Shown: positions 16,007 to 24,173 of the stretch, piece after piece
Layout: each line of letters begins with the position of its first letter
Position numbering within the stretch: position 1 is the stretch's first letter
Origin: Deinococcus cellulosilyticus NBRC 106333 = KACC 11606
Lineage (GTDB): Bacteria > Deinococcota > Deinococci > Deinococcales > Deinococcaceae
Direction of reading: 5' to 3'
Length of the DNA stretch: 64,000 bases
NCBI RefSeq assembly: GCF_007990775.1
Contig: NZ_BJXB01000012.1
Span: forward strand, 62,001-126,000
Program-made: the position numbers and the translations under genes
Notes under the pieces: model-generated
What the model was told of the DNA's origin: nothing
The model's database searches: none
Seen by the model: the letters and a program-made list of their open reading frames with translations, nothing else

Positions 16007-16702
16007 ATGCCCCCAAGAAAATCCACCACATCCCCATCAGAAATCCGTTCAGAAACCGAAACACGCCCCAGACTCAGCCGGGAACGTGTGCTTCAAAAAG
16101 CCATTGAGATTGCAGATCAGGAGGGCATTCAGGCCCTCACCATGCGCAAACTTGCCCAGGAGATGGGCGTGGAAGCCATGTCCCTGTACCACCACTTTGC
16201 CAACAAGGATCGGCTGCTCGATGGCATGATCGATCTGGTGTTCGCAGAGATTGAATTGCCCACCGAGGGTCCCTGGAAAAGCCGCATCCAGACCCGCTCC
16301 CTCTCTGCCCGAACAGCACTGACCCGACACAGGTGGGCACTGGGTCTGATGGAGTCCCGCACTTCACCTGGCCCGGAAACCCTGCGCCACCACAATGCCG
16401 TGATTGAGTGCCTGCGCAGCAGTGGTTTCTCGGTGGCTGCAACTGCACATGCTTATTCTCTTCTGGACAGCTACATCTATGGTTTTGCATTGCAGCAGAT
16501 CAATCTGCCCTTCACCAGATTTGAGGAGGGGGATGCCGCTGCAGAAAGCATCATGATGGAGGTGGCTGCAGGAGCATATCCCCATCTGACCGAGCTGGCC
16601 GTGGAGCATGTCTTAAAGCCCGGTTACGACTACACCAGAGAGTTTGAGATCGGACTGGAAATTGTGCTGGAGGGCCTTGAAAAACTGCGGGACCGGGGGT
16701 AA
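16007..16702 (+). CDS. TetR family transcriptional regulator, 231 aa
   Basis: Residues 20-70 hold a TetR-type helix-turn-helix, ending in the typical TMRKLAQEMGVEAMSLYHHFANKDRLLDGM. The C-terminal part resembles the TetR_C ligand-binding domain of regulators close to TetR itself (three-layer helices, no membrane segment). It probably binds the two 13-base operators between itself and the divergent MDR gene and represses both until an unknown small molecule binds. The start ATG has only a weak ribosome binding site. It ends 12 bases from the convergent OtnC gene, with no terminator seen between. Confidence 0.88.
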   Translation: MPPRKSTTSPSEIRSETETRPRLSRERVLQKAIEIADQEGIQALTMRKLAQEMGVEAMSLYHHFANKDRLLDGMIDLVFAEIELPTEGPWKSRIQTRSLSARTALTRHRWALGLMESRTSPGPETLRHHNAVIECLRSSGFSVAATAHAYSLLDSYIYGFALQQINLPFTRFEEGDAAAESIMMEVAAGAYPHLTELAVEHVLKPGYDYTREFEIGLEIVLEGLEKLRDRG

Positions 16703-16713
16703 GCCCGCCCTCC

Positions 16714-17340
16714 TCACATTCTGCGCAGGGCTTCAACCTGCTCAGGGGTGAGCAGCATGGGCTTTTTGTCCTGCAGGAGAAAATAAACTTTGAGGCCCTC
16801 CTCAAGTTCTTCTGCATTGTTGACCGCTTCATCCAGCGTTTTCCCTGAAACCACAGGACCGTGATTTGCCAGCAGCACAGCCACATGGTTTGCGGCTCTG
16901 GAGGCAATTTCCTCACCAAGGCGGGCATCGCCCGGACGCAGGTAAGGCACCACAGGCAGGTCACCAATCCGCATCACAAAATACGGCGTGATGAAGGGCA
17001 CACAGGAATCTGCATTCAGATCTTGCAAACAGGACACAGCCACGGCATAAGTCGAGTGCAGGTGCACCACTGCTCTGGCCTCAGGACGGTGCTGGTAATA
17101 GGCCAGATGCATGAAAGACTCCTTGGAAGGCTTCTTGCCTGAAAGGTGATTGCCCTCGAAATCCAGCAGTGAAATGTCCCTGGGCAGCAACTCTCCCAGA
17201 CAGGAATTGGTGGGGGTCAGCAGCCATGTGTCTTCCAATCTGGCACTGAGGTTTCCAGAGGTGCCAGGGCAGAGTCCCCTCTGGTACAGCCTTCTTCCCA
17301 CTTCACACAGCCGTTCTCTGAGTTGACTTTCGGTGCTCAC
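16714..17340 (-). CDS. otnC: OtnC-like class II aldolase (3-oxo-tetronate 4-phosphate decarboxylase), 208 aa
   Basis: This is a class II aldolase/adducin fold: GTSGNLSAR (residues 26-34), TPTNSCLGEL, SKESFMHLAYYQ with Glu74, the metal-binding HLHSTYA (H93, H95) and ANHGPVVSG (H160). Next to an OtnK homologue, the best assignment is OtnC, which decarboxylates 3-oxo-tetronate 4-phosphate to dihydroxyacetone phosphate. It is the last gene of the 16-gene operon, and its start overlaps the otnK stop as ATGA. Together they would drain four-carbon sugar acids (erythronate or threonate type) into glycolysis. The oxidising dehydrogenase could be the MocA-type protein upstream. Confidence 0.8.
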   Translation of the reverse strand: MSTESQLRERLCEVGRRLYQRGLCPGTSGNLSARLEDTWLLTPTNSCLGELLPRDISLLDFEGNHLSGKKPSKESFMHLAYYQHRPEARAVVHLHSTYAVAVSCLQDLNADSCVPFITPYFVMRIGDLPVVPYLRPGDARLGEEIASRAANHVAVLLANHGPVVSGKTLDEAVNNAEELEEGLKVYFLLQDKKPMLLTPEQVEALRRM

Positions 17341-18566
17341 AGGGCCTCCCAGGCGTCTTCAAAAAAGGTTCTGGAACCAAAGTTGCCACTTTTCAGGGCC
17401 AGATTGTGGGTGGGCGTGGCGGTCCAGGGCACGCCCGGACAGATCTCAGGACCGATCAGCAGGTGACCGGGGTTGAGTTTCTGCACCACTGCACCAGAAG
17501 TCTCCCCTCCTGCAACGATGATCTGGCTGAATCCCTGTTCTGACAGGCGCACGGCCAGTGTGGACAGGGCCCTTTCCAACAGAGCCCCTGAATGTTCCCT
17601 TCCCAGAGCCTGTTGTGCACTTTTCACTTCTTCTGGAGCGCTGCTGGCATAAATCAGCACGGGGAGCTTTTCAGACCGATTCAGGCTCCAGTCCAGTGCC
17701 TGTTGCAGCACATCATCAAAATGCTCTGCAAGCTGTTCAGGATGGAGTTTGAGGTGTGGATACAGACTTTTTGCATGCTCAAGCTGTTCCAGCGTTGCCC
17801 TGGAGCAACTTCCAGCCAGGATCAACCTGCGACCCATCAAGCGCGGGAAGGGTTGCCCAGCAGCAGAAGATTCAGGCGCAGTGAGTCCCAGAGCAAGCCC
17901 ACTGCCTCCAGTGACCAGTTTCAGGTGGGCTGTGCCCTCTGCAAGCACCTTCAGATCGCTGTTGTTCAGGGCATCGGCAACGATCAGGCGTTTGCCTTTT
18001 GCATGCAGATCCTCCAGGGTCTTTTTGACCTCTGCTGCACCTTGCTGCACCACCTGATGTTTCAGCAATCCCACCTTGTGCACGGTCTGGAGCTGCAGAA
18101 ACCGCACCAGATCCGGGTCGGTCATGGGGGTCAGGGGGTGGTTCTGCATGCCACTTTCACTCAGAAGTCTGTCCCAGACGAAGAGATGCCCCTGGTACAC
18201 TGTTCTGCCATTGTCCGGGAAAGCCGGGCACATCACGGTGTAGGGTTCTTTCAAGGCATCCAGCAAAGCATCCGTGACTGGCCCGATGTTCCCTTCCGGG
18301 GTGGAATCGAAGGTCGAGCAGTATTTGAAGTAGAATCTCACACATCCTGCACCTTGCAGGTAAGCCAGCGCATCCAGCGAGTCCTGCACAGCCTCCTGCA
18401 CAGGTGCCGTTCTGGATTTCAGGGCCACCACAATGGCGTCCACATCTGGCAGGGGGTGCGAGGGCACCCCCGTGGTGAGCACGGTTCGGAAACCGGACTT
18501 CACCAGATTGCTGGCGAGGTCGGTTCCACCCGTGAAATCATCTGCAATGCAGCCCAGAATCGGCAT
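17337..18566 (-). CDS. otnK: OtnK-like 3-oxo-tetronate kinase (DUF1537), 409 aa
   Basis: The N-terminal domain starts with the family signature LGCIADDFTGGTDLA and has FYFKYCSTFDSTPEGNIG near residues 100-117; the C-terminal domain has the nucleotide-binding VAGGETSGAVV near 360. These features define the four-carbon acid sugar kinase family (formerly DUF1537). With OtnC directly downstream the substrate is probably a 3-oxo-tetronate, phosphorylated at O4. It starts three bases after the ThuA stop and overlaps otnC by four bases. No signal peptide; cytoplasmic. Confidence 0.85.
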   Translation of the reverse strand: MPILGCIADDFTGGTDLASNLVKSGFRTVLTTGVPSHPLPDVDAIVVALKSRTAPVQEAVQDSLDALAYLQGAGCVRFYFKYCSTFDSTPEGNIGPVTDALLDALKEPYTVMCPAFPDNGRTVYQGHLFVWDRLLSESGMQNHPLTPMTDPDLVRFLQLQTVHKVGLLKHQVVQQGAAEVKKTLEDLHAKGKRLIVADALNNSDLKVLAEGTAHLKLVTGGSGLALGLTAPESSAAGQPFPRLMGRRLILAGSCSRATLEQLEHAKSLYPHLKLHPEQLAEHFDDVLQQALDWSLNRSEKLPVLIYASSAPEEVKSAQQALGREHSGALLERALSTLAVRLSEQGFSQIIVAGGETSGAVVQKLNPGHLLIGPEICPGVPWTATPTHNLALKSGNFGSRTFFEDAWEAL

Positions 18567-18569
18567 GGG

Positions 18570-19214
18570 TCACTCGATTCTGGCGGCCCACAGGAGACCC
18601 CGCACGGTCATGGTCTCCACCTGTGGGGTGTCCATGTCGGTCAGGGCGTGCCCGAGGGAGTGGTAGAACACCCGTCCTTTTCCATGCATGCGGGTCCAGG
18701 CCACAGGCACCACGGCACCTTCAATCCACGGCGCGTACTGACCGTCAAAGGTGGTGGTGGCCAGTACGTGGTTGATGGGGTCCACATGCATGTAGTACTG
18801 CTCGGTCACCACATCGAAATCCGTTAAGTCCTGGGTGATGGGGTGGTTCTGGTCCCTGAACTGGACGCTGTATGGCCGGATGTTTCCGGGGTGACTGACG
18901 AACTGTCCGCCCACCATGAATTGAAACTCGGTGTCCTCCCGGAAGGCGTCTCCTGCCCCTCCGTGAATGCCTGCCAGTCCGGTGCCGTTCAGGACGGCCT
19001 CGCGAATCAGATTGCTTTTCTCACCAGGGATTTTGCCCATGGTCCAGTGGGGCACGATCAGGTCCACCTGCACAGACTCAGGTGTGAGGTCTTCCAGGTT
19101 GTCCAGGCTCTGCACTTCAAAGCCATTCTGTTCCAGACGGTCTTTAAACCAGGTGTTGAATCCTGTGGGGTTGTGGCCATCCCAGCCACCGTAGATGATC
19201 AGTGCTTTTGGCAT
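18570..19214 (-). CDS. ThuA-like domain protein, 214 aa
   Basis: The frame extends 27 codons upstream, but ATG 19214 has GGAGGACAAGAC in front and gives the usual N-terminus MPKALIIYGGWDGHNP. The protein is a ThuA/type 1 glutamine amidotransferase-like fold: GGWDGH, the strand DLIVPHWTMG, GLAGIHGGAGDAF, and HPITQDLTDF and GKGRVFYHSLGH later. ThuA-like proteins occur in sugar catabolic operons (trehalose, 3-keto sugars); their chemistry is not well defined. It overlaps the PfkB gene by 16 bases. With the MocA and isomerase-like genes it may handle keto-sugar intermediates. Confidence 0.82.
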   Translation of the reverse strand: MPKALIIYGGWDGHNPTGFNTWFKDRLEQNGFEVQSLDNLEDLTPESVQVDLIVPHWTMGKIPGEKSNLIREAVLNGTGLAGIHGGAGDAFREDTEFQFMVGGQFVSHPGNIRPYSVQFRDQNHPITQDLTDFDVVTEQYYMHVDPINHVLATTTFDGQYAPWIEGAVVPVAWTRMHGKGRVFYHSLGHALTDMDTPQVETMTVRGLLWAARIE

Positions 19215-20083
19215 GTCTTGTCCTCCGTGATGTGGTGTACTTCTTGAAGAGAGGGGGCGTAGGCTCCAGGATGCATGCAGGCAACGGCACCACACCCCAG
19301 GGCAAAAGAGAGCCGTTCTGCAGGTGGGGCGTCAGGGAAAGCCAGCAGATGGTGAAGAAATCCAGCGATGCTGGCGTCTCCTGCTCCCACGGTGTCCCTG
19401 ACGTCTACAGTGTACCCAGCGTGCATGAAAACGCCGTCATTTGTATGCAGTTCTGCCCCTTCATTGCCTCTTGTCAGCAAGACGGTGAGGTCGGGATTCA
19501 GTCTTCTGATCTGCTCCAGACGCATGTCCAGCCCTGCAAGATCCTCATCAGAAACCTTCAGGTATTTCAGATACGGGAGGATCATCGGGAACAGCACCCG
19601 GTAGGCTGCGGCCTCCTGTGCCCGGAAGTTGGGGTCGTAGGCAACAGAAATGCCTCTGGCATGAAGGTCCCGCACAAAAGCAGGAATCTGTTCCAGCAGA
19701 GGACTGCGAACCACACTGATCCCACCGATATAGACCAGACTCGCCCCTGTGCACAGGTTCACATCGGGGACAAGTTGCCTGTCACTGCCGTTTTCTGCCC
19801 GAAATGCGTAGGTGGCCGGGTGGCTCTGGAACACAAAAGACAGGCTGGTGGGGTGGTCGGTGCGCTGAACCAGGGCAGGATCGATGCCTGCATCGTGGGT
19901 GGCCCCCAGGAGTTCTTCTCCAAACGGATCGGTGCTGATGACCCCCAGAAATTTCGTGGGGGTGCCCAGTCGAACGTTCACGCGGGCCACGTTCCAGGCA
20001 CTGCCTCCAGGGCGGGTCAGCCAGCTTCCATCCGGTTGCCTGAGGAAATCCATCAGGACCCCACCCACCGCAACCAGGGTCAC
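19199..20083 (-). CDS. PfkB family carbohydrate kinase, 294 aa
   Basis: I start at GTG 20083, which overlaps the stop of the upstream gene as GTGA, rather than at the ATG 16 codons earlier that would overlap it by 52 bases. Motifs are VGGVLMDF at the start, RPGGSAWNVARVNVRLG (PfkB signature 1 region, residues 24-40) and DTVGAGDASIAGF (230-242) with the catalytic base D236. This is a ribokinase-fold sugar kinase, probably fructokinase- or 2-keto-sugar kinase-like; the exact sugar is not evident. In the operon it would phosphorylate a sugar released by the glycosidases. Confidence 0.85.
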   Translation of the reverse strand: MTLVAVGGVLMDFLRQPDGSWLTRPGGSAWNVARVNVRLGTPTKFLGVISTDPFGEELLGATHDAGIDPALVQRTDHPTSLSFVFQSHPATYAFRAENGSDRQLVPDVNLCTGASLVYIGGISVVRSPLLEQIPAFVRDLHARGISVAYDPNFRAQEAAAYRVLFPMILPYLKYLKVSDEDLAGLDMRLEQIRRLNPDLTVLLTRGNEGAELHTNDGVFMHAGYTVDVRDTVGAGDASIAGFLHHLLAFPDAPPAERLSFALGCGAVACMHPGAYAPSLQEVHHITEDKTCQKH

Positions 20084-21378
20084 CAGCCACCTCCTGCATT
20101 GAAGACCGGGCACTCCCCGCGTTTCACACACTCATGGGCATAGATGTACATGGCGGTGCTCCAGCTTTGCCCTCTGAAACCGCTGGGCTTCCCGCTGCGC
20201 CCATGAAACCATTCGTTGAAGTCCCATTCCTGATCCGGGTTTCTTGCCATGCGGTTCATTTCGGTGAGGCGGTCCAGTTGATGTTCGGCTTCCCGCAGGC
20301 ATCCAGCCTTGACCAGTGCAGCCACATAAAACCCACCCAGGAAAGGCCATGCTCCGCCGTTGTGGTACTGATCGGGCAGGTTCAGGTTGCGCAGGCGGTA
20401 ATACTCTCTCCAGTCCGGGTCTCCGGGCATCACCGGAGGATGAATGGCCTTGATGGGGTAGGGTTCATCCACCCCTGCGCTGCGGATGAAATCAAAAATT
20501 TTGCCCGTCTGGGTTTCACTCGCAAGACCAAACAGGATGGCTGACAGGTTCCCGAAGGTGTCAAAACGGTCACACCAGTCCCGGAAGGCCATGTAGGGCA
20601 GGAAGTAGGGCCGCTCCTGATACAGGGTCTGGGTGGCACGGATGGGGTACAGCCACTCCTTGCGGTTGTTCTCGACCCAGTGCATGTCCTTCTGGACCTC
20701 TGCACCCACCCACAGCAGGGTGTTGATCTTGAATTTGATGTCCTCTGCGCGCTCCAGATAAGGTTCTGGGTCTTCACCCATGGCCACTGAAATGGAGGCC
20801 ATGCATTTCTGAACGGCGTACCAGAGCACATTGGGCCACAGGCTGTTGTAGCGGTTGGCAAACAGATCTGCCCAGTCCATCGCTTCATGCACTTCCAAAA
20901 GGCCACACTCGTTGGAGTCCTGGTATTCCAGCCAGGTGTAGGCCCGTTTGATGGCCGTCCAGGCGTTTCTCAGTCGCTCTGTGTCGCCATCTGTTCGGTG
21001 GACATAATCGTTTCCGATGATGAACCAAAGGCTGTTGTCGATACACCCTGAGTGCGCGGTGTCCACCACCACTCTGGGTGTGTCATCCCCGACGATGAGG
21101 GCTCCCCCGTGGGCAATCAGAGCAGGGTCTGGAATTCCGGTGAATCCGACGTTGTGTGGGATGTTTCCCAGCCTTGTCTGGTAGGCCTGCAGGGTTCTCA
21201 GGCTGCGGCGCATGATTTCTGCACCTTCAGGGCTTCCCATCACCATCAGGCCCAGACCACAGATCATGCTGTCTCTGGCCCACACCTGCTTGTATGCCGT
21301 GCTGGACCCCAGAAGTCCGATGGGGCTTCCATTGGACAGCAGCACCTTTTCTGCGATTTCTCTGGCTTGATCTCTCAT
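20080..21378 (-). CDS. (alpha/alpha)6-barrel glycosidase, GH100-like, 432 aa
   Basis: ATG 21378 overlaps the GH84 stop as ATGA, so I prefer it to the ATG ten codons upstream. The sequence is helical, tryptophan-rich, and has YKQVWARDSMICGLGLM near residue 30, where an acidic residue of this fold acts as catalytic acid. Other conserved blocks are DTAHSGCIDNSLWFII, EVHEAMDWADLF and YHNGGAWPFLGGF. These match the six-hairpin glycosidases annotated as GH100 (neutral invertase-like) or amylo-alpha-1,6-glucosidase-like. The true substrate is uncertain. No signal peptide; it acts on imported oligosaccharides. Confidence 0.7.
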   Translation of the reverse strand: MRDQAREIAEKVLLSNGSPIGLLGSSTAYKQVWARDSMICGLGLMVMGSPEGAEIMRRSLRTLQAYQTRLGNIPHNVGFTGIPDPALIAHGGALIVGDDTPRVVVDTAHSGCIDNSLWFIIGNDYVHRTDGDTERLRNAWTAIKRAYTWLEYQDSNECGLLEVHEAMDWADLFANRYNSLWPNVLWYAVQKCMASISVAMGEDPEPYLERAEDIKFKINTLLWVGAEVQKDMHWVENNRKEWLYPIRATQTLYQERPYFLPYMAFRDWCDRFDTFGNLSAILFGLASETQTGKIFDFIRSAGVDEPYPIKAIHPPVMPGDPDWREYYRLRNLNLPDQYHNGGAWPFLGGFYVAALVKAGCLREAEHQLDRLTEMNRMARNPDQEWDFNEWFHGRSGKPSGFRGQSWSTAMYIYAHECVKRGECPVFNAGGGW

Positions 21379-22727
21379 TCCTGCCTCTGTTTCTGGTGGG
21401 CGTACCACACGCAGCGCCTTGCAAACTGGTCGATCAGGTCTCCGGCCACCCAGTGAAAATTGGCCCGGACCTCTGGAAGGTCCTCAAAAATCACCTCTCT
21501 GAGCCTTGCATCCTGCGGGTTGTCGATGACGGCAAGTGCAAGTTTCAGAATGCGCACCTGCCCTCCCAGCTTCTGGGTCCAGGGATGCAGGTCTGCCAGC
21601 AGTTTGCGGTTTTTGAGGTGTTCCAGACGGAACACGGCCAGTTCAAGCTCCCTTGCTGCTTCACGCAGGGTGCCTGAAGCAGGTTTTCTGGCGGGACGGT
21701 TCTGGAGTTCTGGGCCTGCAACTTCCGGAGCCCCTCCCAGTTCCTCCCAGAAGGCATCCATCAGGGGATAGAGGTGGTTGTCCAGAGTTCCTTTGGGGTC
21801 AAGGGGGTCCCGGCGGGCAAGGTCTGCCAGAAGCTCCAATGCACGGGCATCTTCGGCATTGCCTGTGACCTCAATCAGGGCTTCTTGCCATGCAGCATCA
21901 GGCTGATACTGCTCCCCATCCTGCACAAATCGTGCAAAGGTGATGAGGGGAATTTTGCTGGCCTCAGGCTGCAGGGCGAGGTTCAGCAGGATGCCCCCAC
22001 TTTCCTCCAGCACCCCTGCTTCTCTGTTGCGGTAGGGCAGCAGGTGAGGATCAAAACGCATTTCCAGATCGTTCACAGGGTAATTGTCCCAGTAGACCAC
22101 CTTGCGCTTCAGGGTTTTGGAGACGGTGCGGGTGTGCTCTGTTGTGATGCTCGGACTGCACACGTCCCGGCCTGTCCAGAAAATCTCGATGTTTTCAGGG
22201 AGGCGTTCCCCGAGTTCTCGCAGGTAAGGGGAATCTCCTTTTCCGTGGTACTCGGTGGGGACAAAGGAGAACACTCCAGGAGTGCGTTCCCTCAACTGCT
22301 CACAGAGCCAGGACTGGGCATGGGCCAGGGTCCCGAATTTCTCTGCATCGTCTTCGTACCGGAAACGCTCGGGCATGTCATCAAGCAGCAGGGAAAAAGA
22401 GGTGACCCCGATCTCCAGAAACTGCTGCTGCTTGAAAAGCAGGGTGTCGAGGTCTTGCGAACTGGAGTAGTGGAATTCCAGGGGACTCAGGCCCACCACA
22501 AAGTCCACCCCGGCATCACGGGCATGCTGGACCAGTGCTGAAAACAGGGCAAGTTCTTCTGGAGTGTACGGTTCCCTCCAGCGGTTGCGGTGCTGCGTGT
22601 CGTTCTTGGGGCCATACAGGTAGGTGTTCAGGCCCCATTTTCCCATCAGGGAGATCAGGGAGTGGCATTCAGAGAAGCTGTACGGTCTGCCGTAGAAGCC
22701 CTCGATCACGCCGGTGTATCTAGTCAT
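21375..22727 (-). CDS. GH84 beta-N-acetylglucosaminidase, 450 aa
   Basis: The N-terminus TGVIEGFYGRPYSF and the strand NTYLYGPKNDTQHR are hallmarks of GH84. The catalytic pair is visible in LLLDDMPERF (D116, D117), as in the substrate-assisted mechanism of O-GlcNAcase and NagJ-type enzymes. WDNYPVND near residue 215 is another family block. It is shorter than secreted GH84 hyaluronidases, lacks a signal peptide and carbohydrate-binding modules, and therefore acts inside the cell. It would remove beta-GlcNAc from imported glycans or glycopeptides, consistent with the alpha-mannosidases of the same operon. Confidence 0.88.
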   Translation of the reverse strand: MTRYTGVIEGFYGRPYSFSECHSLISLMGKWGLNTYLYGPKNDTQHRNRWREPYTPEELALFSALVQHARDAGVDFVVGLSPLEFHYSSSQDLDTLLFKQQQFLEIGVTSFSLLLDDMPERFRYEDDAEKFGTLAHAQSWLCEQLRERTPGVFSFVPTEYHGKGDSPYLRELGERLPENIEIFWTGRDVCSPSITTEHTRTVSKTLKRKVVYWDNYPVNDLEMRFDPHLLPYRNREAGVLEESGGILLNLALQPEASKIPLITFARFVQDGEQYQPDAAWQEALIEVTGNAEDARALELLADLARRDPLDPKGTLDNHLYPLMDAFWEELGGAPEVAGPELQNRPARKPASGTLREAARELELAVFRLEHLKNRKLLADLHPWTQKLGGQVRILKLALAVIDNPQDARLREVIFEDLPEVRANFHWVAGDLIDQFARRCVWYAHQKQRQE

Positions 22728-24171
22728 GGTGCGTCTCCTGTTCGGGCATGATCTGGGTGTGGAGATCCAGAAGTTGCTGTGCGCGCTCTTTCAGGGCAGA
22801 TGTCCACTCCGGGGTGACCCGCACGGGTTCCCAGTGTCCGCCCATCAGCAAGGTGGGCTGTTCCTGTTCGATCAGGTGGGCCACCTGCACAAAGTCTGCA
22901 GGATCAAACCCGTTCTCGTAGATGTAATTCAGGCCCAGACCATCGTCTGCCAGCACATCCCCCTGAAAGAGCAGGCGTTCACCATCCACCTCCAGGAAAA
23001 TGCCCACAGCATGAGGGGTGTGACCGGGCATCGGAAGGATTCTGAAGTGAAACTCCTCCCAGTCAAAAGAGGACCCAAGGGTCTCATCGGGTTCAATGGC
23101 GTCAAACCACTGGCAGGGCAGGTCATGGGCTTCAGGGTGCAGCAGAACTTCTGCAAACCCTGCTGGCACCAGAACCTTTGCTCCGTGCACCCTCCTCAGC
23201 ACGTTGATTCCGGCCACATGGTCATCATGGATGTGGGTCGGAACCACGGCACTGATTTCTTTGACCCCGAAATCCTTCAGGCAGGGCAGGTTGTAGAGCC
23301 AGGGTCTGCGGGCATGGCGCTCGGTGATGTCGGTCAGGCCAAACATGAAGTCATACCCGAAATCAATGAACAGGGCCTTTCCAGACTGTGAAACCACCAC
23401 ATAATGGTGGGCAAAGCTGGTCCGGTTCATCAGGACGTGTTTCGTCACCTGCACGAAAGGCTCTTCCCTGAATTTGAGGAGTCTGGGGTTGTGACACCGC
23501 AGTCGCACCAGGGCCCACAACCGCTCCAGCGTCAGGCTGAACGCATGGGCAGGTTGCCGCATGATCTGTCCGTGTGCAGGGAGCAGCACATCCAGATTTC
23601 TTTTCTCCAGATCCAACAAAGACAGGATGCTGCCTGCCAGACCCTCTCCTCCACCGTAGGTCCACTGGGTGTAGGACAGGTCATGTACGGTTCCAGGACC
23701 ACTGAGCAGGTCGCCAACAAAAGCAAAGCGTTTGCCTTCATGGTCCAGGATCAGGGTGATGCTGCCTGGCGTGTGGCCTGGTGTGGGCACCACTTCCCAG
23801 CGGTCCAGCAGTTCAAAAGTGTCGTAATCCAGCAGCTTTCCAGCTTCGTGACCGTGGGCTGGAAGGTCATGGTCTTTTAAGACCTCATAGCGGTTCAGCC
23901 GTTGCCTTCCAGCCCGGATGTCCTCAGGGTGCGTCATCAACCTGTGTTCTGCTTCAGGGACATCCACAGGAAGACCCGAAGGCACCTCTGCGTTGTGCCC
24001 ATGCACGTGGGTCAGCAGAACCCGCAGCACTTCTGAGACGCCAAAGGCTTCGAGTTGCAGGTGGGCCTCATGGTCATACTCGATCAGGACCGCCTGATGC
24101 CCCCGGACCAGTGCATAGCAGTTGCACGCTCCGGTGAAGGCATAAAGCTGTCCATGAAGGTGTTGCCACAC
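22720..24171 (-). CDS. Tandem metallo-beta-lactamase fold hydrolase, 483 aa
   Basis: Start is GTG 24171 after GGAGGACTGAAC. Two complete MBL domains are fused. The C-terminal one has the canonical zinc motif THIHDDH (312-318) followed by PGHTPHA and FQGDV. The N-terminal one keeps PTPGHTPGS, VGDLLSG and LPAHGQ, but its first motif reads THVHGHN (54-60), with Asp and the last His of HxHxDH changed to His and Asn. One active and one altered or structural site is therefore likely. MBL hydrolases in sugar operons can be lactonases or thioesterase-like enzymes; I cannot assign a substrate. It overlaps the GH84 gene by eight bases. Confidence 0.8.
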   Translation of the reverse strand: MWQHLHGQLYAFTGACNCYALVRGHQAVLIEYDHEAHLQLEAFGVSEVLRVLLTHVHGHNAEVPSGLPVDVPEAEHRLMTHPEDIRAGRQRLNRYEVLKDHDLPAHGHEAGKLLDYDTFELLDRWEVVPTPGHTPGSITLILDHEGKRFAFVGDLLSGPGTVHDLSYTQWTYGGGEGLAGSILSLLDLEKRNLDVLLPAHGQIMRQPAHAFSLTLERLWALVRLRCHNPRLLKFREEPFVQVTKHVLMNRTSFAHHYVVVSQSGKALFIDFGYDFMFGLTDITERHARRPWLYNLPCLKDFGVKEISAVVPTHIHDDHVAGINVLRRVHGAKVLVPAGFAEVLLHPEAHDLPCQWFDAIEPDETLGSSFDWEEFHFRILPMPGHTPHAVGIFLEVDGERLLFQGDVLADDGLGLNYIYENGFDPADFVQVAHLIEQEQPTLLMGGHWEPVRVTPEWTSALKERAQQLLDLHTQIMPEQETHHD

Positions 24172-24173
24172 GT

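Noticed and set aside
17592..18827. A 411-codon plus-strand frame opposite otnK
   Set aside because: The minus strand encodes clear OtnK motifs; the plus-strand frame is His/Gln-rich without domain features and crosses gene borders.
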